64,000 nucleotides of DNA from Angiostrongylus vasorum (taxonomy: Eukaryota; Nematoda; Chromadorea; Rhabditida; Metastrongylidae): contig JADANN010000446.1 of the NCBI GenBank assembly GCA_018806985.1, positions 310,001-374,000 on the forward strand, written 5' to 3'. This document shows positions 1-10,589 of the stretch, one piece after another (position 1 is the first letter of the stretch; each line of letters begins with the position of its first letter). The notes below the pieces were generated by a model. It was given only the letters and a program-made list of their open reading frames with translations. It did no database searches and was not told the origin of the DNA. The position numbers and the translations under genes were made by a program.

Positions 1-9
1 CGTGGTCGG

Positions 10-40
10 TTGGTTGTTCTTGTTGTTGTTGTTGTTGTTT
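10..40. repeat. TTG-rich microsatellite
   Basis: A run of GTT/TTG triplets at the window edge, directly before the recognisable start of the first Penelope-like copy. Similar CAA/TTG-rich tracts lie just outside the hammerhead motif of other PLE copies (about 1378-1402, 35345-35365, 38503-38530), so this may be part of a PLE terminus. Confidence 0.6.
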
Positions 41-139
41 TGCGCGAGTTACTTTTAGAAAACGAAGAGAAAATAAATATGTATGGCTCGTCGACTCAAC
101 AGTTAGTGACTCTCTTAAAAACAGCGTCTTAGTTGTCAA

Positions 140-441
140 TTTTTACTTGCTGTGTATATTTTTTAATGGAGGGGTATTATGTGAAATATAACTATAACTT
201 TGCTGAGATATTTGCAAAACTCTGGACCGCTGGTGACTGCGGTGGCGACCGAACACGCTATCATCCTTCCCTGGGGCTAACGCATTCACCACCACACCAT
301 ATGAGTTCTTCGTTTCGCCTTTCTGTCAGTCATGTTATTGACCTATAGGCGCTATCAGCAATCATCCGTCAACAGGATTGATCTGGGAAACACCAATCGG
401 CATGAACAGGGTTAAGCTGAAGCTATTGTATAAATCACAAT
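140..441 (-). mobile_element. SINE-B copy nested inside the PLE
   Basis: On the minus strand it reads: 5' module (AGCTTCAGCTTAACC...), tRNA-like head (ATGGTGTGGTGGTGA as box A, GTTCGGTCGCC as box B), then TTTTGCAAATATCTCAGC and the AAAAATATACACAGCAAG 3' end. It splits the RT reading frame. Flanks GTCTTAGTTGTCAA (126-139) and GTCTCAGCTGTTCAA (442-456) look like diverged target-site duplications and are both RT-coding sequence. Confidence 0.75.
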
Positions 442-1331
442 GTCTCAGCTGTTCAATATTTAGGTGGTTGTGAAGATATTCTGCACAAATTAGAGGGTTG
501 GCCATAAAAAGAGCGATTAGCACCAAGGTTTCCCACTACTTTTATGTATAAGGTGGAAGCTCCAGCTCTCGATCAGCAACCTTTACTGTTGGTACATAGA
601 CGACTGTTTCATCGCTTATTCCACGTGAGAACAGTTGGACAAGGGCTTTTGCGCGAGAAAAAACTAACTGAGAAATGGATTACGTTCTTAACCATCCAAA
701 TAAAGGTCTCAGAAAATGGCTATATAATAAAGTGGTATCGAAAACCAAGTGGCAAAAATATACTAGGGCGTTACCTTTCCATCCTTCACCCGTGAAGAAA
801 GCCCTCAGCAAAAACGTGCATCGAGTGGCTATAAATGTGTGTGCAGGAGAAGAGTAAAGAAAAGAGTCGGTAAACTTGGCACGGGAAAATAGTCATTTCC
901 AATGGCTAAGAAGCAGAAACCTCGAGTCACACCACAAAGTAGATTTGTTCCCCAAAATCATTCTTCAAACCTAACCTGGCTAACCTTGGAAACCCAGCGA
1001 CCGCAATGGCTAAGCCAACACTTATTCGGAATGGAAATTATGTACAGGCGCAATCAACCAGTGATTCTTGAGGCGATTTGGATAAGCTTCAAAATTCCAA
1101 AGGTAAACCTGAAAGACGATTGCTTCTCCAGGTGACTTGGTGTATTCTCTTAAATTGAGTTTTTGATTTGGGCGAGTTCCACTTGTCATTATTTGCTGAA
1201 CAAGTGGTCACAAACCCAATAAAACGTTGAGTAGCTTCTAAACAAATTGGCATTCATTTATATATTATATTTCCAGTAGTGCTATAGATAGTTCGGCAAA
1301 TAATGGGGCTATCTTGCATAAAAATACGTCC

Positions 1332-1368
1332 AGGATTTAAGGAAGGCGAGGTCACGGAAACGTGAGCT
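1332..1368 (+). ncRNA. decayed hammerhead-like motif at PLE 3' end
   Basis: Occupies the same place as the hammerhead core of the copy at 38465-38500: TACGTCCAGG upstream, GGAAGGCG for the core/stem II start, GGAAACGT and GAGC after it. The CTGANGA box has become TTTAAGGA, so activity is not expected. Confidence 0.35.
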
Positions 1369-1530
1369 ATCGAACAACAGCAACAACAACAACAACAGCG
1401 ACAACTTGTACCAACCTCGCATCAGTTCAACAAGAGCAGTTCGTAAGTTTGTATATAGATATATCGATTATTAATGCCAAGGTCAACACAAAATGGGTCT
1501 CATGAGTTACTACGAAACATGAAGTATTTG

Positions 1531-1755
1531 GTGTTGACCGATCATCTAGGCATGCGGCATTCATTCGACTTCATTCGTAGCAGGATAAACGCTCATTTAT
1601 ATGACAAGTGAATTTTGGGAGACCGCGAATCCATCAGTTCAGCGTTTTCCTATCCTTCCAGACAGATAAAATCCAAATTTGATATCATTTTGCCGACTTC
1701 GGAAGGTTGGAAGGCCTGGTTTACACGAAGCATGGGTTTGAACCAGAATTATTAT
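1531..1755 (-). mobile_element. SINE-A, strongly diverged copy
   Basis: Minus-strand similarity to the family 3' end (GCATTCATTCGACTTCATT), then CTATCCTTCCAGACAG and GCCGACTTCGGAAGGTTGGAAGGC of the central domain. The tRNA-like head is not recognisable. Confidence 0.5.
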
Positions 1756-1920
1756 CTATCGCATGGAATCTCTAATCAATGAGCTGCATACGCTTCTTCT
1801 TTTTCCGAGAGCACAGAAATTTTACTAGTGAAGAACAGAGCAAAAAGGTGCGAAAAAATATGATTGACGCTCGTTATTTCACAAAGCAAATGACGAGCAC
1901 AAGGAGCTAGAGATGCCCCT

Positions 1921-2264
1921 TGATAATAGATGCTAGGTTAGTGGTTCGACTCAGCCTCGGGCACCCAAGCCAACCGTTTCTTCACATTCGGAAAATTGAT
2001 ATTCTCACTATTTGGAAACAAAACCCTGCAATGCATAATGAGCAACGACTGGTGGAAATTAGAACTAGGAACACTGCTGCAGAGTCATCCCAGGTTTCCA
2101 TTAAGAATGACCTCGAACAGCATTCAACGACATTCATGAAGAAGTTCAAATCTTCGAGCGGTATCCGAATCCACCTTCAGATCCGAATCCGTTTGTCGAC
2201 GGTGGATGCGAAAAAAACGAATGAAGTGGAAGAAATTTGGATTTCGCACATGTCTGCTGTCAAG
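1921..2264 (+). mobile_element. SINE-C copy
   Basis: Begins in a box B-like GGTTCGACTC, followed by a diverged central domain, a GCATTCAACGACATTCATGAAG segment and the family 3' portion (GTGGATGCGAAAAAAACGAATGAAGTGG). A SINE-A copy is inserted at its 3' edge. An overlapping 115-codon open frame (1920-2267) is a by-product of the repeat, not a gene. Confidence 0.55.
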
Positions 2265-2265
2265 T

Positions 2266-2567
2266 AAAGGATAAAGGATAAAGGATAAAGGATAAAGCTC
2301 TCGACGTTGATCCATCCCTGTGGGATGCGCCATGCATTCGACTTCATAAAGCATCGTTTGAGGTGATTGAATGCATATCTGGTCTTTACAATGACTCGCG
2401 GTGGCCTACCGATCTGTCGAGTCAGTGTTACTATCCTCCCAGACAGGTCTGGTACCAATTTGCCGATCACGGAGGGATGGAAGGCTTGGTGGGCCATCGG
2501 GAACGGGGGATCGATTCCACGTGTGTGTCGTAGGGGCGCCTCCGACCACTGTGCCACCCGCGCCCCC
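2266..2567 (-). mobile_element. SINE-A, near full-length copy
   Basis: Read on the minus strand: tRNA-like head (GGCGC...GTGGCACAGTGGTCGGAGGCGCC), box B in GGAATCGATCCCC, central domain (CAAGCCTTCCATCCCTCC), 3' domain, and a tail of four GGATAAA-type units at 2266-2297. Imperfect flanks GCTGTCAAG and GCTGATGTCAGG may be target duplications. Confidence 0.85.
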
Positions 2568-2579
2568 AGCTGATGTCAG

Positions 2580-3385
2580 GTAGTGTAAATAAATGATAAA
2601 AAAAATAAGCGAAAGTGCACTAGGTGTAGTGCAGTTCCAAGTGCTCAGTAATTAGTCGATCATAAAGATTACTACGGTAAATATAGAAATCACTTTTTTT
2701 TGCTATTAATAAAAAAAGCAGTTCTTATTTCAATATTGGTACACTAGTAGTGACGTTTTACTTTGATTAAGTTTCCTCCTTAATTTTCAAAGAGACCATT
2801 ATTCTAAAACGCCGAACTTAGCCACTTTGATAAGTAATAAGCTGGTTTTACGTAATCCATTTCAATTTTCATTTGACCCAGCCAGATCTTTTTGGTGAAG
2901 TAAGTTGCTTTTCTTGTAGAGTCCCGACACTGATAGGACGTCCTCATATTGTCATCGGCGATGTGGACTGATGACAGGATTGACTCATTGTGAGCGATTT
3001 TCTATTACGACGACAGAAAGGATTTTCTCTAGTAACTTTGTTTCTTGTTGTGCTTCTTAAGCGGAAGTTTAGAGTAATAAGTCTTTAATTCATAGGTGGA
3101 TAACTAGCGACATAAGTTCACCATCATGGCTCTGTAAGACATTAAGGAATTAACGAGCGTATCAGTTTTTGTTAGAGGACAACAATAAGTTGATGAATTT
3201 CTTTTTATGTCGAAGTTGCAGAAAAATGAAAGGAAAAACAAAGAACCGTTATGTGTCCGCTAAGTTTTTCCTTTTCCTCTTCCTACTCAAATTCCGTTTA
3301 TGACTTTGTAATTCTAGAAAAATGAGTGTAGTTTAGTGGCTGGAAGTGTCCTTCAGTGCATTTGTTATCGTTTTCTTCATCTCGC
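2580..3385. other. AT-rich stretch, nothing recognised
   Basis: Stop-rich in all frames. No repeat family, splice-flanked exon or RNA gene seen. Confidence 0.5.
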
Positions 3386-3389
3386 GCAA

Positions 3390-3605
3390 TGGAGAACCAA
3401 GTTTTCCATCCCTGCATGATCGGCGACTACCAGTCCGATCTGGGAAGATAAAAGAACTGAGTTGATACATTAGTGGGCCTCCTCGAGTTACTGTATACAC
3501 GAAACATGTATTCGATTACGTCTGTGACGCTACAAATGAAATCTCATTAGTGCCAAGCACCGTGTCTCTCTATTCCACAGTGTTCAGAAAGATGAGCACG
3601 TTATG
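3390..3605 (+). mobile_element. SINE-A, diverged copy lacking a clear head
   Basis: Central domain AACCAAGTTTTCCATCCCTGC...GATCTGGGAAGATA, then GGCCTCCTCGAGTTACTGTAT and ATGTATTCGATTAC, in the same order as intact copies. Confidence 0.5.
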
Positions 3606-3935
3606 TTTGACTACTTGCCGTGGACATAATTTGAAAAATTTTCATAGATCCAACATCTCCTTAGATAATCATTCTTAGCTTTCTGTAGTGTTATATCGGT
3701 ACATGCAGCAACTCCTCTTCCATTAGTGGTACAGCACAGTTTCGAAGTGCTCTTGCACAAGTGCACTTTTGAGTTGCGTGAAGATCGTTGGAGAGATAAA
3801 CGTTATGTTTCCAAAAATTAGCCTGGTTATTTCTATATCTGGTTTAAAAGTAACCATGGGTCACATTGCGCTGGTACAGAAGCTGAACAGATTGATAGAT
3901 TTGCTGTAGAATAATCGTAAACTATTGGTTGGAAG

Positions 3936-4219
3936 GGGGCGCATGTGGCGCAGTGGTTGGAGGCGCCACTGTGACACACACGGGAGAATCGATCCCCGCA
4001 CCGATGGCCCACCAAGCCCTCCATCTCTTCGGGGTTGGCAAATAAATTCAAGACTTGTCTGGGAGGATAGCAGCGCTGGCACGATACATCGGTAGGCCAC
4101 CGCGAGTCATTTTAAAGACAAGATATGCATCCAATCAGCTCCAAGCTATGCTTAATGAAGTCGAATGCATGGCGCATCCCTCAGGGATTGATCACTGCCG
4201 AGAGCTTTTATTTTTTTCT
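3936..4219 (+). mobile_element. SINE-A, full-length copy with target duplication
   Basis: Full order: GGCGCATGTGGCGCAGTGG head, box B GAATCGATCCCC, central domain, GTAGGCCACCGCGAGTCA, 3' end CATCCCTCAGGGATTGATCA and a T-rich tail. Flanked by TATTGGTTGGAAG (3923-3935) and TATTGGTTGAAAG (4220-4232), a 13-bp target-site duplication with one mismatch, which fixes the element boundaries. Confidence 0.9.
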
Positions 4220-4234
4220 TATTGGTTGAAAGCG

Positions 4235-4880
4235 GGCTACCCAACCAAAATAATTCCAGCGATGGTCTTGCGATTACAGGTTCTTCTTCGTCTTAAATAA
4301 CGCCACCATTGGTGAAACTGTTTCTTTTTTAATGGCAAGAACATGTCGTTTTAGTTTTCTTTTATTGGCGATAGTAGCTTGGATAGAGTTTTCTGGGTTC
4401 ACTGTGTACATAAACCTAGAGGTTTTTTGCTCTAAAATTCTGCATTACCTCCCGCAGATTTTCCTTTCGCTTCACTGCACGTAGTTGATTGAAGAAGGTA
4501 CATACCAGTGATGTTGATTTACAACAAAGTAGAAAGTAAGGCATGTGCTTAAAAGGAACGAAAGGCCCAAAATCAGATTCTCTGATCTTTCAAATCCAAA
4601 ATTTTTATCTCCGAATTGTTGCAAGGAGCAACACTATGCCTCTGCATCCACTGCGATCCATTACTGGTTTATTGCAAGTGGACTGGAGGTTTTTCTTCTG
4701 GCCGTGAAAGCACGATGTACAGCTGTGGGCTTTTGCAGCACAATCACACAAGTTTGGATAGATTTCGAAGTTTGGTCACAGGTGCCAAGTCAGGAGAAAT
4801 CTAAGCCACAACAGATCCTAAGCTTGTACTGGTATTTGTCAGAGTTCTCTACAAAAAAGATTAACAAAGGCAGTATATCA
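4235..4880. other. No gene recognised
   Basis: A 126-codon frame at 4545-4925 has no recognisable motif, low-complexity composition and no splice context. I do not call it. Confidence 0.4.
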
Positions 4881-4894
4881 AATGTTTTGTGGTC

Positions 4895-4929
4895 GCTAAT
4901 GTTTCGACGCCTTCTTCCTCTTTAGAGCC
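4895..4929 (-). ncRNA. hammerhead-like remnant (PLE terminus)
   Basis: Minus strand reads GGCTCTAAAGAGGAAGAAGG then CGTCGAAACATTAGCG: GGCT/AGC(G) stem I ends and GAAAC are kept, and CTGANGA has become CTAAAGA. The neighbouring minus-strand sequence to about 5040 is probably the remaining PLE terminal repeat. Confidence 0.4.
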
Positions 4930-5239
4930 ACAACGATTCGAGTCGATCATCCATTTGTTCTCGCGATATGGGCCTTTGCAGTGGCATGAATTTGAAGCCA
5001 GTGGAGTTGAGTGAAGTGAGGTCCTAATTATATTGTTAGTCTCTCTCCGATAAAAATCCAGATTCCACATGCTTAAATAAAAGCAAGAATGATCTTGAGC
5101 GAATTCAAGAGATGAATAAAAGGGACATCCTCACTTTGTCGACGATTTCCTCAATGATCTCCTATGTTTTTTTCACACTAGTAACTTTCAGAAACAACTC
5201 TGTTATTGTCTACTTTTCATTTTTTGCAGTATCGATATG

Positions 5240-5636
5240 CATATCCTCCCAACGGTTTACCGCCTCATCGTGGCTTGGAGGTGTTCCTGGGTGTCGGACT
5301 GCGATGTACAACGGGACATTCATCCCCCTGGCAGGGTCTGCCAAGCTGAGAAGGAGTCGGAGTTTCCATCAGGAAGCCTAGCTAAGAGTAAACCAGTACC
5401 AGGATCCACCACTGTCCTGGTATCAAAGTCGCAAAGTGGTAGATCTCCCTCTGATCGAGAACGGCTGCGACTGCCTGTAGTGGTGACGACCTGGGGCAGA
5501 CTTTGGCCAAGCTGACCTCGGGACTCTAGGGGACCCATAATGGGTTAACCAGCAAATCTCCGAAAATTGGAGATTATGCTGGAATCCGCACGACTAGTGA
5601 GGACGGGCCATTCAAGTATCAAGTAGGTAAGTAAGA
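5240..5636 (+). repeat. Rep-D copy 1
   Basis: Shares its whole length with 20560-20938: start CCTCCCAACGGTTTACC/CCTCCCAATGGTTTGCC, shared TGTTCCTGGGTGTCG, AAGCTGAGAAGGAGT, GATCCACCAC and GGAGATTAT, and both end in AAGTAAGTAA-type tails. No coding capacity and no tRNA-like boxes found. The short tetranucleotide tail suggests a non-autonomous LINE-mobilised element or a LINE end fragment. Confidence 0.65.
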
Positions 5637-5865
5637 TATGCATGTAACTGGTACACTATTTTGAACCACTTTAGTGGAAAAATCAGGCCAAAAGCATCAT
5701 TGAAAAATTAGCGGGAGGTGTGAAGCTTCAGGTTTCAGAAACTTTCTACCCCAACCGGGCAATAGGGGAACTGCTGCATTAAAATTTCGAAAAAATAAAA
5801 AGGACTCCAGTTTTTTTTTGAAGTCGTTCAAACGAAGATTATGGAAAAATATAAACAATAAAAGG

Positions 5866-6122
5866 ATCAAGCTCATGGCATTGATCCTAAGGGATGCGCC
5901 ATACATTCAAGTTCATTAAGCATCGCCATAGACGATTTAATTCACATCTAGCCTATACAATGACTTTCAGCCGGTGTACAGAATCATTACTTCTATCTTC
6001 TCGGGTAGGTGTGGTAACAATTTTTCGATCCTAGAAGGATGGAGGGCTTGGTGAACCTAGGAGCAGGACCGATCCTATATGTACTGCTGCATACTCCTCC
6101 ACACTGCGCTACACACGCCCCT
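5866..6122 (-). mobile_element. SINE-A, diverged copy
   Basis: Minus strand, all domains in order but drifted: GGGGCGTGTGTAGCGCAGTG head, GATCGGTCC box B, central domain with CCAAGCCCTCCATCC, and 3' end CCTTAGGATCAATGCC. Confidence 0.7.
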
Positions 6123-6483
6123 GTCTGGCTTATATATATATACATATTTGCAAAATAATGTATACATGTGTAGTTTTATACAGCGTTCAATATATTATCA
6201 CATTGGTATACAATTTCACATTTTATACGCATATATACGGCTTCTTAAACTGATTATGCGAAAGAGGGAAATTTATGAGACTCGTTGCTTTCTAACACAC
6301 TACCCGTAATAGTAAGTAATATTGTTAGGGAGCCACTTACGCAAAAGAGGGCTTCTCCTAGTTGCTCGAATATGCAAAAAAGGAAAACATGCTTTACGAC
6401 GCAGAACACCAACATTCTATTGTTTTCACACTACAGTAGATCTCAACAAAGTTCGTTATATTTAACAGATATCAATAATAATA

Positions 6484-6760
6484 GAGGCGCGTATGGCGCA
6501 GCGGTCGGAGGCGCCTTGCAACACACATGTGGAATCGATCCCCGCGCCCATGGCCCACCGTGCCTTGCATCCCTACGGGGTCGGCAAATTGGTACCAGAA
6601 TTGTCTGGGGAGTATAGCAGCGCTAGCTCGACACATCGGTAGGCCACCGCGAGTCACTGTATAGGCCAGATATGCATTCAATCACCTCCAAATGATGCTT
6701 AATGAAGTAGAATTCATGGCGCACCCTTCAAGCATCGATCAACGCCTAGAGCTATTTTTT
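6484..6760 (+). mobile_element. SINE-A, near full-length copy
   Basis: GAGGCGCGTATGGCGCAGCGG head, GGAATCGATCCCCGCGCCC box B, central domain, 3' end GCATCGATCAACGCC and a T-rich tail. Flanks (ATATCAATAATAATA before, TATCACCAATAAT after) resemble a degraded target duplication. Confidence 0.85.
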
Positions 6761-6769
6761 TTTATCACC

Positions 6770-9145
6770 AATAATCAAATGGTCAGAGAGAAATTATCAA
6801 GGAGATTTTTTAGAGATAGTCGCCGTAGATATTTCCTCAAAACTATTCCTCTGTAAGTCTTCCTCGATTTGCATTGAATTCAGTGAAATCGAAAAACTTC
6901 CTGAAGCGCTGAGAAATGTACTCAAAATGGTGTTAAAAGTCTAATTGGTCGGCAACACAGGGGCTTTCCAAATAGCGTTTAATATCCTTTTATCATTCAA
7001 AAGCAATCAGGCAATGACAATCAGAAAAAAGGTTGCAATATTTTGCACTTTAAATATCTCTACGGAGTGTTTTTTAGCGGTTAAGAAGAGACATTATACA
7101 TGTCAGATCTACATGAATACTTATTTAGCACTGAGAAATTTGCTGATGAGAACGCAGGTTGAGAAGATCAAATGATTTCTTTCCTAATTTATAGCAGTTT
7201 TTGTAACGATCGGCCCACTTGCAGTAGTTGACAAAATTTTCAACTTGACAAAGAATTAAGTAGTTAGAGACGCGGGTAGTACTGTGACGATTGCACAGCA
7301 TCTGCTGTGCAATAGATGTAAGGCTCCAGCTAGACGTAGCCTCGGACCAACAAAGCATCACATCTCTGCAGAGTGGAGAAAGTTGCGTTGAGCTCATTTG
7401 GAAAAAGCTCCCTCCATTTCATCAATGGGGATAACTGATTCTGACGAAGACCCTGGCTACGCCCAGAGATGGCATTCCCAAGGTTTTGGGAGAAGTGGCT
7501 CAAGCCAAGGTCGATGACATTCATGGCGGAAACAGCCAGATCTACACGCATGTAGGAAAACTTGGAGGGAAGATCCGAGAAAGCGAATCAAACGAAAGAA
7601 GCGCTGAAGACCGTAGAATATGTGACGTCGGGTCATGTGAAAAATAAAACTGGTAATCAAACATTTCGATCAATTGGTATACCAAGTGAGGACAAGCAAG
7701 GGCATAGCAAAAACAGATAATTATTTTGTACTTGGTTTTTTTATAGGTTTTATAGTTTTTACTAAAGTCGTGGACAGCAAAAATAAGCACGATATCATGA
7801 GCGGTTTTTGAAACTTCCTACGATCTCTACAGTAGTCTTCGCACGTTTTTTTTCGTTTCCTTGCAACCACCATTAATTCAATTTGTTCATGGGTTCGGCT
7901 GCATCTTGACGATTTGCTATCGCCTTCACTCGTTGATAAATTGAATACTGGTTAAGTAGCGCTTTCCATCGGATCCCAAGATAACCATGTTAAGTTGTTC
8001 CAACGTATTTTCCATTGCCGCTGAGAATCCTGATCCATAACAAGCATTTCGCAACTACTTTACTTCTACGAAACTTCGTGAATAGGTAGAACGATCACAG
8101 TTCAGGCCTTTTTTACTTCTCTCCTTTCAATGTGAATCATTTTTTTCGTGATGCATGCTCCTAAGTGGCTTCCAAAAAGTGACAAAGAACTGTTGGACGA
8201 GGAACGTTTTAACGAAACAAGGAGGCAAATGCTGTAATATCGATTTTCGGCAAAGCCAACTGATGTTGGAATAAGGAAATCATAGCTGTGAGAATGACCT
8301 TAATCAAGTCGGATATAGTCGGTTGGCAGATGGATTCTGATGGAAGTCAGCGACAACGATGATATATGTTCTTCACGGAGAAAAACAAGGTGGCGAAGAA
8401 CATCAACAGAATTGTTAGCGAGTTTAGATCCACTTTTAAATCGCAAGTGATTGAAGGTACAACTAAATTTTGCGGCTTAGAACTCTGGTTTGTTCATTTT
8501 ATTTGAGAAAATCTAATAAGCAAATATCTGGTTCCAGTGTCGGCAAACGATCTTATAAATGGGATTGATAAAACATTTACAAAGTATAACAGGCTCTAAC
8601 CCGATTTGTTATCTAATAATAATAATTGTTATCTAACAAGGAAGATACGCCCGTTACATTTAGTTCTGTTAATCATCAGGCAATTCTATAGTGTGCTAAT
8701 AAAGTTTTCGTTTAGCGCCGTTGCGCTGCAAAAACCGTCCAGTAGGCTCCCGTAGAGCGACACGGATACATTCTCACACTTTACGGATGACCCTGTTCAC
8801 TGTCACGTTTTTTTGCGAAGCTGTAGTTGAGATCGCATTCTTGATAGACGCTACTCATGGCAGGAAATTAGTACAAATAATGGTGAATTCCGAAAACCGA
8901 CTTTCCTTTAGCCTCGGCACGACTTATGGGCATGTATTTTTCATTAACAAACTTACACAAGTTGATAAAAAGCAGAGGTTTCTGAAATACTGTTACGATC
9001 TGTGCTAGATGATAATGACAATGACTGCTGCAGAATGGATTGTTCGTAGAAAAACAAACACTTATCAGCTGGCAATCAGTGGCAACAACCGTCCTGTATA
9101 AAAGAGGATTGCCGTGTGAGGGTGCTTCAATTGCGCGGTGTTGCG
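6770..9145. other. 2.4 kb without a recognised gene
   Basis: Several open frames of 60-95 codons occur on both strands (for example 8721-9008 plus, 7330-7551 minus), but none shows a domain motif, signal peptide or consistent splice sites. The segment 7320-7560 is less AT-rich and could be an old element fragment. Confidence 0.4.
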
Positions 9146-9149
9146 CAGG

Positions 9150-9300
9150 ACTTGATTCGATGCGATCACAAAAATCCAAATCGGAAGAACCCACAACTGT
9201 GGACAATCGACTCGCATCAATCCGGTTTTGAAGATGACGAAGGAACACATAAATTAGCCAAAAAGTTTTTTATGCACCACGTGTTAGCTTATCAGTGAAA
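9150..9300 (+). mobile_element. PLE terminal-repeat remnant
   Basis: Shares ATCGACTCGCATCAATCCGG, GAAGATGACGAAG and GTTAGCTTATCAGTGAA with the remnant at 27840-27905 and with the minus-strand copy at 30325-30380. The hammerhead motif itself is lost. Confidence 0.4.
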
Positions 9301-9309
9301 GAGTTACAT

Positions 9310-10230
9310 ATCGATTGGAGATACTTTACAACTGAAAGATCCTGCTCTGCGATGACGAACCCAGTGAACACCTTCGGCCATCACGAGATGATATGTTAAA
9401 GCTGGAAAGAATTGTGTCTGGGTTTTTTTCTGGTAAGGAAATTTGGTTTGTGTCGCTACTCAAGTACAATCAATTTAACTTTTTCTAAAGAAACACAGAA
9501 GCAACAGAAGATGATCTGGCTAATGAGTGGTTGCAGTTGTAGCACTGCATTATGTTAAGGGACCTCGTTCCCCGTTCTCTGGGATATCGAAAGAAAAGCA
9601 AGGACGAAAAGAGAAAGTTGCACCAAATTAGAAAATTGCCTGAAAAAGGTGAGAGAATGTGAAATGATTTAACTGCGTTAGAGAATGTAGAATGATTTAA
9701 CTGCTTTGCTAAATGACGCAACGACTTCAGCCACTCCTGTTCTTATTGTGGAGTCGTTCGGGAAGAAGTTAGAATGAACCTTTATCGGTGCCTTTGATGG
9801 CAGTCAAATCAAATAGGAGGGAATCCGACGTCCACACCCAGTATTACCGAATGCTCCCACTGCTACAAATAAGGGCTTTGTTTTCAAGAAGACGTCTGTT
9901 TATCCGCGTTTCCGTTGCAGAAGACTGGAAAAGAGAAATGCGCTCTTTTGTGGAAAAAAAGCACTTAATATTCAAGGAGAAAAAAAACTTCCCATCTGCT
10001 TATTGGAAAATGGTTTCCGTTTCTTCCTGTTTTTCTCATGGCAAAGATTCTACTGCCATTGCCTTCATTGAAGAAGGATTTCACATTAAAAATGAACGTA
10101 GGTGAACGGTGAAAAAAAACAGAAGGAAATAAGAAAAAATTCAGGCACGGAATTGAGACGTTTGTCCGTTTCCCATTTTCATACATGTCACTTTAAATTT
10201 TTGCAAGCTATGACAAAGTTAAAGAAAACG
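9310..10230. other. No gene recognised
   Basis: AT-rich, with A-rich and T-rich runs. The 105-codon frame at 9788-10105 is lysine- and serine-rich with no recognisable motif. Confidence 0.4.
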
Positions 10231-10235
10231 GGCAA

Positions 10236-10585
10236 ACCTCTCGGCGTTGATCAAGCCCTGAGGGTGCATCTTGAATTTGACATCATCAAGCACTGATTTA
10301 GGTGTTCGCATGCATACGTGGCCTATACATTGACACACGGCGGCTTAGCGATGAATCAAGTCAGTGCTGTTAGTTATCTTCCTAAACAGCTTTGGTACCA
10401 CTTTGCCGACCCCGGATAGAAGGAAGGCAAGGTGAGACTGGGTGTGGGATCGAATCCATGTGCATTGCAAGGCCACTGCACTACAGGTTTCTCACGATAG
10501 CTGACAAAGTGGATTTACTACTGAAGAATAGAGGGAGACTCGGAAGCGCAGTGCTGAGGTTCCTCCGCCCTGCGCTACAAGTTAA
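10236..10585 (-). mobile_element. SINE-A, old copy with a disturbed head
   Basis: Clear 3' end (GGGCTTGATCAACGCCGAGAGG on the minus strand) and central domain (TGGTACCACTTTGCCGACCCC on plus). The head region is drifted and about 60 bp longer than in intact copies, so it may hold a small insertion. Confidence 0.6.
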
Positions 10586-10589
10586 TTTG

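Larger units (their letters stand above)
47..1480 (+). pseudogene. Penelope-like retroelement, degenerate copy (RT, linker, C-terminus, 3' end)
   Basis: Broken PLE polyprotein. From about 81, and again from 442 after a nested SINE, the sequence parallels the RT of the better copies at 35-38 kb: the stretch before the RT active site, then KVEAPALDQQPLL, matching KVEAPVLDHRPLL there. The YIDD active-site region has drifted to a non-matching sequence near 597-620. The region encoding ...KALSKNVHRVA (about 790-830) and a C-terminal AFWINF-like stretch (about 1070-1135) follow. The GIY-YIG endonuclease is deleted around 1000. The 3' end has a decayed hammerhead motif, a CAA-rich tract and ACCTCGCATCAG, shared with the copy ending at 38605. 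No intact reading frame. Confidence 0.8.

Noticed and set aside
2177..2557. 126-codon minus frame
   Set aside because: Lies wholly within a SINE-A copy. Every SINE-A copy opens similar frames (for example 28320-28613, 40559-40816, 52364-52840) without conserving one protein.
3950..3990. Possible functional tRNA gene (box A and box B present)
   Set aside because: No acceptor-stem pairing or anticodon arm. The same sequence recurs in many copies attached to a SINE body, so it is a SINE head.
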